Source: Verrucomicrobiales bacterium (GTDB taxonomy: Bacteria > Verrucomicrobiota > Verrucomicrobiia > Limisphaerales > UBA11320). From it: a stretch of DNA of 18,001 nucleotides. Shown here piece after piece: positions 1-6,835 of the stretch. The notes beneath the pieces were generated by a model that did not search any database, was not told the origin of the DNA, and saw nothing but the letters and a program-made list of their open reading frames with translations. The stretch is taken from positions 1 through 18,001 of the forward strand of contig DMJJ01000040.1 in the NCBI GenBank assembly GCA_003452185.1. The letters run 5' to 3'. The position numbers and the translations under genes were made by a program. The stretch's first letter is position 1. Each line of letters begins with the position of its first letter.

Positions 1-66
1 GCCTCAACTGCAACCACCACCTCCGCGAACACTCCAGGGGACGAAATGCCGGTGTTGAACCTATGA
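1..66 (+). other. Possible 3' tail of an upstream gene; otherwise no gene before 157
   Basis: Frame 1 is open from the window edge to a TGA at 64-66, giving about 21 residues rich in Ala and Thr. This could be the end of an upstream plus-strand gene, but it is too short to recognise. Another frame stays open from base 3 to about 374, but it runs through the lipoprotein gene and its Pro/Arg-rich composition looks like a high-GC shadow. I see no RNA gene or clear promoter in 1-156. Confidence 0.2.
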
Positions 67-156
67 CAGCTCCCAAGGGGGAAAAGTTACAACTCAAATC
101 GGGGAGCCTTCCCAATGTCTCGACTCCCGCCACGGATCCATGGCAAAAGACCCGGG

Positions 157-954
157 ATGAAGCTCCGCCCCCTCCTCCCCTTCCCGGGGATTTCCTTGGC
201 CCTCGGGTGGGTCCTGGCTCTGACGGCCTGCCAAACCCCGAAACCGGCCCCGTCCGGAAGCCGCGGGACCGCGGCCGTCCCACCCCAGGCCCCCTTCCCT
301 GCGAAGCCAGCAGTCCCCGCTCGAGGAAACCCGGTTCTCCCTCCGGAACCCCCGCCTCCCCCCACCACCGTTGAGTACGTCGGCACCCCCCTCCCGCTAT
401 TCGACGGACGGAGCATGGCGGGCTGGAAGGCAACGGAGTTCGCGGGCGCCGGGCCCGTTCACGTGGAGCAGAAGTTCCACGGCGAGGCCCCCGCGCTGGT
501 CCTCGACCAGGGGGTCATGACCGGGATCACCTGGACGAACGACCTTCCCCTGATGAGCTACGAGATCAGCCTCGAGGCGATGCGGGTGGCAGGAGGGGAC
601 TTCTTCTGCGGGCTGACCTTCCCCGTGGGCAAGGACCCGTGCAGCTTCATCGTCGGGGGATGGGGCGGCGGGGTCGTCGGGCTCTCCAGCGTGGATGGCG
701 AGGACGCCGCCCACAACGAAACCACCCGTTACATGAAGTTCGAGGAGGGGCGGTGGTACCGCATCCGCGTCAGGGTGCTCCCCGCCTCCATCCAGGCCTG
801 GATCGATGATGAACAGGTGGTCAACCTGGTGACCACCGACCGGGGGCTGAGCATCCGGCTGGAGGTGGAACTCTCCCGCCCGCTCGGAATCTCCACCTGG
901 AGCACGGCGGGGGCAGTCCGCAAGCCCTCGATTCGAAGGGTCAAGGCACCGTGA
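157..954 (+). CDS. DUF1080 (3-keto-disaccharide hydrolase-like) lipoprotein
   Basis: Predicted 265-residue envelope lipoprotein. The ATG at 157 places a short Lys/Arg start and a hydrophobic stretch directly before lipobox L-T-A-C (Cys25); a start 14 codons earlier would put an unnatural basic extension before the signal peptide. A Pro/Ala-rich tether of about 50 residues follows. A single DUF1080-type jelly-roll domain fills the rest, opening with LFDGRSMAGW, the usual 'LF(D/N)G...GW' start of the family, and containing the EEGRWYRIRVRV and IQAWIDDEQVV strands. DUF1080 proteins are very abundant in Verrucomicrobiota and Planctomycetota; characterised relatives act on 3-keto-glycosides or bind carbohydrate. 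Substrate and activity here are inferred only. It converges on the small membrane protein gene, with 25 bases between the stops. No Shine-Dalgarno motif precedes the start. Confidence 0.85.
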   Translation: MKLRPLLPFPGISLALGWVLALTACQTPKPAPSGSRGTAAVPPQAPFPAKPAVPARGNPVLPPEPPPPPTTVEYVGTPLPLFDGRSMAGWKATEFAGAGPVHVEQKFHGEAPALVLDQGVMTGITWTNDLPLMSYEISLEAMRVAGGDFFCGLTFPVGKDPCSFIVGGWGGGVVGLSSVDGEDAAHNETTRYMKFEEGRWYRIRVRVLPASIQAWIDDEQVVNLVTTDRGLSIRLEVELSRPLGISTWSTAGAVRKPSIRRVKAP

Positions 955-979
955 CCGCGACGGGGGCGGCGCCCGGAAA

Positions 980-1141
980 TCAGTGCGTGTTGCAGCCGAT
1001 GACCTTCACCATGCCGATCACGATCAGCAGGACGGCAAAGAAGGGGAGGAAGACCCCCTTTACGGTCATCATAAACAGGGTCACGCCGAGGGCGGCACCA
1101 ATGGCGAGCCAGGCAAGGGTTGCACCGATCAAGACTTTCAT
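980..1141 (-). CDS. Small two-helix membrane protein (hypothetical)
   Basis: A 53-residue protein that is almost entirely two hydrophobic helices (roughly residues 3-24 and 29-50) separated by a short turn with one Lys, and ending C-N-T-H. I chose the ATG at 1141 (MKVLIGATLAW), which gives a compact helix start. A GTG at 1198 would add 19 residues and has a purine-rich GGGGA upstream, so it is a real alternative. It follows the DUF721 gene on the same strand, with 22 or 79 bases between depending on start, so it may be the last gene of the GH42 cluster. I do not recognise a family. The two-helix hairpin would fit a small inner-membrane protein, but no function can be assigned. Confidence 0.55.
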   Translation of the reverse strand: MKVLIGATLAWLAIGAALGVTLFMMTVKGVFLPFFAVLLIVIGMVKVIGCNTH

Positions 1142-1220
1142 CGCGCGCGAGTCTATCGACCAAGGCACGGGGATCAACCCTGAAAGTTGAATCGCCACTC
1201 CCCGCCCCGGGGCTGGCGGC

Positions 1221-1646
1221 TCACCCCCCCACCCGAAAGCTGATCTTCTGAACCACCGTCGGTCCCAGCGCGGCCTGGAGGCGTTTGATGATGTCGCGTC
1301 GGTACCAGCGGACGATCTCCGAGAGCCAGACGTTGCTGTCGACGTTCACAAAGAGCGTCCCCTTGTGGATCCCCGTCGGTTGGGCATGCGCGGCCACCGT
1401 CGGGTCGACGGAGGCGTTCCACACCTTCACGATCTCCGCCTCCGCCTGCCGGCTCTCATACCGGATCTCCTTCAGCACCCGCGGCAGGACATCCGAGACC
1501 GCCCTCGCCGAAGGGCGGCGGGCCACCTCCTCCGGGGAGGTGTTCAGCCCCCGCCACTGGGCCAGCACCCTTTGGCGGGCGCTGACGCGGGGTCCGCCCA
1601 ACGGTGGGGACCAGCGCTGGGGTTGGCGTAGGGACTGCGTGGACAT
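1221..1646 (-). CDS. DUF721 / DciA-like protein
   Basis: A 141-residue protein with a basic, low-complexity N-terminus (about 1-50) and a C-terminal DUF721 domain (about 55-140). The recognisable pattern is V-x-x-W, then AAHAQPTGIHKGTLFVNVDSNVW, a helix, and a closing KISFRVGG strand. DUF721 includes DciA, the ancestral loader or partner of the replicative helicase DnaB; that role is family knowledge, not shown here. The ATG shares one base with the GH42 stop (TGATG at 1648-1644), so translation is probably coupled, which fixes the start despite no Shine-Dalgarno motif. Having a replication-type gene behind a glycosidase gene is unusual context. Family call fairly secure, DciA function moderately so. 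Confidence 0.75.
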   Translation of the reverse strand: MSTQSLRQPQRWSPPLGGPRVSARQRVLAQWRGLNTSPEEVARRPSARAVSDVLPRVLKEIRYESRQAEAEIVKVWNASVDPTVAAHAQPTGIHKGTLFVNVDSNVWLSEIVRWYRRDIIKRLQAALGPTVVQKISFRVGG

Positions 1647-3727
1647 CAGATGCTGGCGTCGTCGGTCGCCGACTGCTCAAGCGCCTCGTCCAGGACAAGG
1701 ACCCCGTGCGGCGGCAGGTCGTAGTTTCCGCTGAAGCTCCGGTTGGTCAGGAAGTCGTGCACCGGCTTGTAGAAGTTCAGCCGGATTGGCGTGCTCTGAT
1801 GGTTCAGCAGGAAATAGACCCGGGTCCCATCCTTCTCCCGCGCGCTCACCTCGATGGCGTCCGGAACCTTCAGCAGCGGGTGGATCCCGCACTGCTGCCG
1901 GAGGTACCCCACCAGGTCGAGATAGAACGGAGCGTGGCTGATGGTGCCGATGTAGATCGCCTTGCCGGCACCATACTGGTTGGTCGTCAGGGCCGGGGCG
2001 CCGGCGTAGAAGTCCTTGGCGAAGGTTGCCAGGACCTGGCAGTGGGTCGGGCGGATGACATCGCACCAGAGCCGCCCGGGATGGAGATGGGTGGCCGTAA
2101 ACCCGGACTTCACCGCCAGGTGGTTCTCCTCCCCGGGGGGGAGCGGATCAAACTCCAGAACCTCGAGGCCAAAAACATCCGTCAGGTCGTGCGGCCGACC
2201 GCTGTCAGGGGCCATGTGATGCTCGTCCACCAACCCCGTGTTGCAGGTGGCCACCAGCGTCCCGCCGTTCATGACGTAGAGCTTGAGGAGGTCGGCCTCG
2301 CCCCCGGCCAGGAGCTGGAGCGAGGGGGCGATCACCACCTTGTAACGCGAGAGATCCTCGGTGGGCCGGACGAAATCGACGGGGATGTTCCGGGCGTGGA
2401 AGGCGGAATAAAAGAGCTGGATGTGCTCCCGCTGGTTGAAGTGCCGGTTGGGCTGCGGGACATGCCGCATGTTCCAGTCGTTCTCCGGACTCACGAGGAT
2501 CGCAACATCCGCCACCACACGGGTTCCCTTGAGCACCGGGGCGAGCATCTCGAGCTCGTGACCAATCTGCTTCACCTCCTGGTACACGCGGCCATCCGCC
2601 CGGCCGTCATGCGTCAGGACGCCGCCGTAGAATTTCTCGGACCCGATGCGCGGCTGCCGCCACAGGAAATAGAGGAGGCCGTCCGCCCCGCGGGAGATCC
2701 ACTGGTAGCTGAAGAGCCGCACAACGCCCGGCCGGACCAGCGAGTTGACCTCGCCCCAATCGACATTCCCCGCCTTGTGCTCCATGACCCAGAACCCAAG
2801 ATGGTTGTCCCCCGGCGCCCGGATGTTCTGCTTCTTCATCGACCTCATCATGTCGATGTAGCAGGCGTTCTCGGCAACCCGGTTGCTGATGGTCGCGTTG
2901 CTGTCGACCGAGACGAAGTCGAGCACCTCGGCCATGTCGAAATGGTCGAAGTTGCGGGTCATCGCCCGGAGATTCTGCGTCACCGGGACGTTGGGGGTGA
3001 TCTCCTTCAGGATGCGGGACTGCATCCGCGCAAACGCCACGATGCTGTCGCTGCTGAACCGCATCCAGTCCATGAGGAGCGCCGGGTTGTGCACCGTGGG
3101 GGCCCGCCGCGGCATCGGCACCTGGTCCCACTCGGTGACGATCTGTCCCCAAAAGCGGTTCCCATGCATCTCGTTGAGGCGTTCCAGGGTCTCGTACTTG
3201 AGCTCAAGCCACTGAACCCAGTCCTCACGGGTCTCCTCGTTGAAGCTGAACTCCGTCCCATGGCCTCCGAGCCCGTTGTCGATCTGCCACGCGATCAGCT
3301 GGGGGTGCTTGCCAAGGGCCTTGGCCAACTGCCGCACCACCTGGTCGCACTTGTCCCGGAAGAGGTTGTTGTTAAGGCAAACCGCCCGGCGCGTTCCCTC
3401 ATAGAGCCGAAGCCCCTGCCGGTCCACGGGGAGGATCTCCGGATACTTGCGCGCCATCCAAGGGGGAGGTGCAGCCGTGGGTGTACCGAGGACCACCTTG
3501 ATCCCGGCCTCCCCGAGAAGGTCCATCATCCGGCGCATCCAGGAGAAATCGAACTTCCCCTCCTCCCGCTCGTAGAGCCCCCAGGCGAACTCCCCCATCC
3601 GGACCACATTCACCCCGGCGTCCACCATCATGGCCACATCTTGCCTCCATCGGGCCTCGGGGTTGTCGGGGGTGCCTGCGTGGGGGTAGACCCAGTGCTC
3701 TGGATAATAGTCGACTCCGAAGTGCAT
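1646..3727 (-). CDS. GH42 beta-galactosidase-like protein, acid/base Glu replaced by Gly
   Basis: A 693-residue protein of normal GH42 length. It opens with MHFGVDYYPEHW, the family's typical start, so I take ATG 3727 over a TTG at 3814 that adds 29 unrelated residues. Order: TIM barrel (about 1-380), including RMGEFAWGLYE, TPTAAPPPWMARKYPEIL, AWQIDN, FWVMEHKAGNVDW and GADGLLYFLWRQPRIGSEKFYGG; the trimerisation domain with a glutamine-amidotransferase-like fold (about 400-600); and a small beta domain. GH42 enzymes cleave terminal beta-galactosides. The nucleophile-region Glu (FWVME) is present, but the acid/base Glu that should follow the Asn of WQIDN is Gly (residue 152, codon GGG at 3274-3272). 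Normal hydrolysis is therefore doubtful. No signal peptide is seen, so it is probably cytoplasmic. First gene of a cluster with DUF721, divergent from the dehydrogenase gene. Confidence 0.92.
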   Translation of the reverse strand: MHFGVDYYPEHWVYPHAGTPDNPEARWRQDVAMMVDAGVNVVRMGEFAWGLYEREEGKFDFSWMRRMMDLLGEAGIKVVLGTPTAAPPPWMARKYPEILPVDRQGLRLYEGTRRAVCLNNNLFRDKCDQVVRQLAKALGKHPQLIAWQIDNGLGGHGTEFSFNEETREDWVQWLELKYETLERLNEMHGNRFWGQIVTEWDQVPMPRRAPTVHNPALLMDWMRFSSDSIVAFARMQSRILKEITPNVPVTQNLRAMTRNFDHFDMAEVLDFVSVDSNATISNRVAENACYIDMMRSMKKQNIRAPGDNHLGFWVMEHKAGNVDWGEVNSLVRPGVVRLFSYQWISRGADGLLYFLWRQPRIGSEKFYGGVLTHDGRADGRVYQEVKQIGHELEMLAPVLKGTRVVADVAILVSPENDWNMRHVPQPNRHFNQREHIQLFYSAFHARNIPVDFVRPTEDLSRYKVVIAPSLQLLAGGEADLLKLYVMNGGTLVATCNTGLVDEHHMAPDSGRPHDLTDVFGLEVLEFDPLPPGEENHLAVKSGFTATHLHPGRLWCDVIRPTHCQVLATFAKDFYAGAPALTTNQYGAGKAIYIGTISHAPFYLDLVGYLRQQCGIHPLLKVPDAIEVSAREKDGTRVYFLLNHQSTPIRLNFYKPVHDFLTNRSFSGNYDLPPHGVLVLDEALEQSATDDASI

Positions 3728-3819
3728 AAGGGCGATCGGATTGGTTAGAGACGGGGCCAGCCTACGCCAATCGGGGGTGGGGGCAATGCGAAACTCCGCC
3801 GGGGCCGCAAACAAGGGGA

Positions 3820-3848
3820 TTGTCCCAACCGACCTCCCCTCGCATACT
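3820..3848 (+). promoter_or_regulatory. Candidate sigma-70-type promoter for the dehydrogenase gene
   Basis: TTGTCC (3820-3825) and CATACT (3843-3848) each match four of six consensus bases and are separated by 17 bases. A start about seven bases downstream would fall near 3855, just before the GTG at 3857 and ATG at 3866, so the transcript would be leaderless or nearly so. This is a pattern match only, in the 138-base divergent gap between the GH42 and dehydrogenase genes. For the GH42 direction I see no comparably good pair. Confidence 0.25.
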
Positions 3849-3865
3849 CCGGCCCCGTGAGCCCC

Positions 3866-6808
3866 ATGAAGCTTCCCGCCTGCCAGAGTCTCACCCTCGG
3901 CCTCCTCTTTCTCGGGGCCGACAGCCAGACCCCAGGGGTCGCAGCCGAGCCGCCCGCGGGGGCCCGCTCCATCCCCCAGGCGCTCGCCTCATTCCAGCTC
4001 GCCGACCCCGCGCTCGTGATCGAGTTGGTGGCGTCCGAGCCCGACGTCGCGAGCCCGGTGGCGATGGCCTGGGATGCCGACGGACGGCTTTACGTCGCCG
4101 AGATGTTCGACTATCCGCTGGGGCCCGCCCCGGGACGGATCAAGGTGCTCGAGGACCGGGATGGCGACGGGGTCTACGAGACCTCCCATGTCTTCGCAGA
4201 CCAACTCCCCTTCCCCAACGGGGTGCTCCCGTGGAACGGAGGGCTGTTCGTGACAGCGGCTCCCGACCTCCTTTACCTCAAGGACACCGACGGCGACGGG
4301 AAGGCCGACATCCGGAAGGTCCTGTTCACCGGGTTCGGAGAAGGGAACCAGCAGCTCCGGGCCAACGGGCTTCGCTGGGGTCCCGACGGATGGATCTACG
4401 GGGCCAACGGTCGGAGCGACGGGGAGGTCCGCCGCCCGGACGATGCCACGAGCATCTCGCTCCGCGGGCACGACTTCCGGTTCCGTCCCGACACCGAGGT
4501 GATCGAAAGCCTCGCCGGGCGGTCGCAGTTCGGGCTCGGGCTGGACGACTGGGGAAACCGGTTCCTTTCCTGGAACACCATCCCGATCCGCCATGACGCC
4601 ATCCCCGAGCGCTACCTGCTGCGCAACCCGAGGCTCCCGGCATCGCAGGGGGTGCAGAACCTCCTCCCGGCGGGGGATTCGGGCCGGGTTTATCCCAGGT
4701 CCCCGGTCCCGCGCACCTTCAACCAGGAGTCGACGAGCCACTTCAACGCGCTCGGGGGGCTGACGATTTTCCGCGGGGACGCCCTGCCCGCCTCCTATTA
4801 CGGGAATGCGTTCATGGGGGAGACGCTCCGCAACCTCATCCACCGCCGCGCCCTCGATCCCGAGGGGGCGACCTTCACCGCGCGGCGAACGGAGAAGGAG
4901 ACCGAATTCCTCACCTCGACCGACCCCTGGTTTCACCCGGTGAACTTCGCGACCGGCCCCGATGGCGCCCTGTACGTGGCCGACTTCTACCGGCTCTGGG
5001 TCGAGCACCCGGGGTTCGTCCATGATGCCATGAAGGAGCAGGTCGACTGGAGGGAGGGTTCCGGCAACGGCCGGATCTGGCGGATTCGCTCCCGCGACTT
5101 CAAGCGGCCGCCGAAGTCTCCGGCCTTCGGCTCCCTGGCCCCGGCGGAGCTGGCCGCGCGGCTGGAGAGCCCGAACGGGTGGGTGCGCGACACCGCGCAG
5201 CGGCTGCTCGTCGAGAAAAAGGATCCCCAGTCGGCCGCCGCCGTCCGTCCACTCGTGACCCGCTCCGCCCGACCGGCCACCCGTGCCCTGGCCCTCTGGA
5301 CCCTGGAGCTTCTCGGGGGGCTGGAGGAGTCCGACCTGAACGCCGGACTGAACGATCCCAACCCCAGGGTGCGGGAGACGGCCTTGCGCGTTGCGGAGCC
5401 GAAGCTCGGCGACTCGCCCGGGCTCCAGCAGCGGCTGCCCAAGCTGGCGAAGGACGCCGACCCGCGGGTACGCCTGCAGGCCCTCCTCGAGGCGGGAGGG
5501 GGAATGGACCCCGCGGCCCGGGCCGAGATGCTGGCGGACGTCGCGCTCCAGCCCGACCTGGACCCGCTGACGATCCTCGCCCTGCGGAGCAGCCTGGGCG
5601 ATCGACCCTGGCCCGTGCTTGAGCAGGTCCTCTGGACCGACCGGCTCTCGGCCGACCCCTCCCCCTCACGGCTCGAGTTCCTGCGGGGGCTCGCGGCCGA
5701 GACCGGCGCCGCGGGGCCCGACCAGGATCGCAACTCCCTGCTCGCAATGCTCGCTAACCTGGGGTCGCGGGGGATCGTGACACGGCATCTCGCCCTGTTC
5801 GATGGGCTGGCAGCCGGATGGGCCTCGGCCGACCCGGGCTGGCGCGAGCACCTCGGCCCCTGGCTCGACCAGCGGGAGGAGCGGAAACGGTGGCACCAGG
5901 AGCTGGCCCGCGCTGCCACAACCCTCGCGGGTGCGACCAACCAGCCCGACGCCACGCGGCGGATCGCGCTCTCGGTGCTGGCCCGGGTGGGATCGACTGA
6001 GTCGGGCCTCGCGCTCCGGGGCTTCCTCAAGCCCCCCCACTCCGAGGCGACCCAGGCGGCGGCCGCCGCCGCCATCGCCGATGCCAAGGATGCCCCGCTC
6101 TTCCGCGAGGCGCTCACGGGTTGGAAATCCTACCCGGTCCGCATCCGCCGGGGGCTCCTCGCCGGCGCGGCTCGCACGGCCGAGAATGCCGCGGCCCTGG
6201 TTGACCTGCTCGAACGCGGGGTGATCCTCCCCGCGGAGCTCGATCCCGTCACCCAGCAGGGGCTCCGGGGACACAAGCTCGCCGAACTGGCCGAGCGGGT
6301 GGAGAAAGCGCTCGGGCCCAGGGTGTCGGCCGACCGGCAGAAGGTGGTTGAAAGCTTTGCACCCGCCCTTGCCCTGGCCGGGGATCCGCGGCGCGGCGGG
6401 GGAGTCTTCAGCCGTGGGTGTCTCACGTGCCACCGGATCGGCGACCGCGGCCAGAGCGTCGGACCGGACCTCTCCGGCGTCGGCACCCGGCCGAAGGAAT
6501 CGCTGCTGGCCGACATCCTCGACCCGAGCCGCCAGGTGCCGGGGGACTTCGTCAGCTACAGTGTGGTGACCTCCGGAGGGGATACCCTCACGGGGCTCCT
6601 GGTGTCGGAGACCCCCGGTGGAGTGACGCTTCGCCGTCCGGGAACACAGGATGAGTTTGTACCGCGCGAACGGGTGGTGGAACTCCAGGCCAGCGGGAAG
6701 TCACTCATGCCGGATGGACTGGAGGCGGGACTCACCCCCCAGGATATCGCCGACCTCCTCGCCTTTCTTCAGAAGCCGGCGGCCACACTGCTCCCGCCCG
6801 GAACCTGA
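3866..6808 (+). CDS. PVC-type membrane-bound dehydrogenase with HEAT repeats and cytochrome c domain
   Basis: About 980 residues with a cleavable-looking signal peptide (MKLPACQSLTLGLLFLG, cut near VAA-EPP). The ATG at 3866 is preferred; an in-frame GTG at 3857 adds three residues. Domains in order: a sugar-dehydrogenase-like beta-propeller (about 40-410) carrying two Asp-rich DxDGDG loops (DRDGDGVYE, DTDGDGKAD) that resemble calcium sites; alpha-helical HEAT-like repeats (about 420-830); and a C-terminal cytochrome c domain with C-L-T-C-H (Cys852, Cys855, His856) and probable distal ligand Met948 in SLMPDG. This architecture is a family greatly expanded in Planctomycetota and Verrucomicrobiota, thought to oxidise sugars or related substrates in the periplasm and pass electrons to the haem. 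Substrate unknown. Divergent from the GH42 gene, which hints at carbohydrate use but does not prove it. Confidence 0.9.
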   Translation: MKLPACQSLTLGLLFLGADSQTPGVAAEPPAGARSIPQALASFQLADPALVIELVASEPDVASPVAMAWDADGRLYVAEMFDYPLGPAPGRIKVLEDRDGDGVYETSHVFADQLPFPNGVLPWNGGLFVTAAPDLLYLKDTDGDGKADIRKVLFTGFGEGNQQLRANGLRWGPDGWIYGANGRSDGEVRRPDDATSISLRGHDFRFRPDTEVIESLAGRSQFGLGLDDWGNRFLSWNTIPIRHDAIPERYLLRNPRLPASQGVQNLLPAGDSGRVYPRSPVPRTFNQESTSHFNALGGLTIFRGDALPASYYGNAFMGETLRNLIHRRALDPEGATFTARRTEKETEFLTSTDPWFHPVNFATGPDGALYVADFYRLWVEHPGFVHDAMKEQVDWREGSGNGRIWRIRSRDFKRPPKSPAFGSLAPAELAARLESPNGWVRDTAQRLLVEKKDPQSAAAVRPLVTRSARPATRALALWTLELLGGLEESDLNAGLNDPNPRVRETALRVAEPKLGDSPGLQQRLPKLAKDADPRVRLQALLEAGGGMDPAARAEMLADVALQPDLDPLTILALRSSLGDRPWPVLEQVLWTDRLSADPSPSRLEFLRGLAAETGAAGPDQDRNSLLAMLANLGSRGIVTRHLALFDGLAAGWASADPGWREHLGPWLDQREERKRWHQELARAATTLAGATNQPDATRRIALSVLARVGSTESGLALRGFLKPPHSEATQAAAAAAIADAKDAPLFREALTGWKSYPVRIRRGLLAGAARTAENAAALVDLLERGVILPAELDPVTQQGLRGHKLAELAERVEKALGPRVSADRQKVVESFAPALALAGDPRRGGGVFSRGCLTCHRIGDRGQSVGPDLSGVGTRPKESLLADILDPSRQVPGDFVSYSVVTSGGDTLTGLLVSETPGGVTLRRPGTQDEFVPRERVVELQASGKSLMPDGLEAGLTPQDIADLLAFLQKPAATLLPPGT

Positions 6809-6810
6809 TT

Positions 6811-6828
6811 CCCCCCACTCACGGGGGG
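6811..6828. terminator. GC hairpin between convergent genes
   Basis: Six C (6811-6816), loop ACTCAC, then six G (6823-6828), starting two bases after the dehydrogenase stop and eight bases from the Nnr stop. The stem is perfect and could stop transcription from either side. There is no T-run on either strand, so it is not a textbook intrinsic terminator. Confidence 0.35.
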
Positions 6829-6835
6829 CGCGGCC

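Noticed and set aside
63..416. Open frames on both strands over the lipoprotein start
   Set aside because: Pro/Arg/Gly-rich shadows; the lipobox and DUF1080 domain show which frame is real.
1604..3748. 714-codon plus-strand open frame
   Set aside because: Antisense to the GH42 gene. The product is rich in Arg, Pro, Val, Leu and His with no domain; the minus strand carries clear family motifs over the same span.
3728..3814. TTG start extending GH42 by 29 residues
   Set aside because: The extension resembles no GH42 N-terminus, whereas ATG 3727 starts exactly at the conserved FGVDYYPEHW.
4150..4320. DxDGDG loops of the dehydrogenase as dockerin or thrombospondin repeats
   Set aside because: They occur within the propeller as in other members of this PVC family; there is no paired dockerin module.
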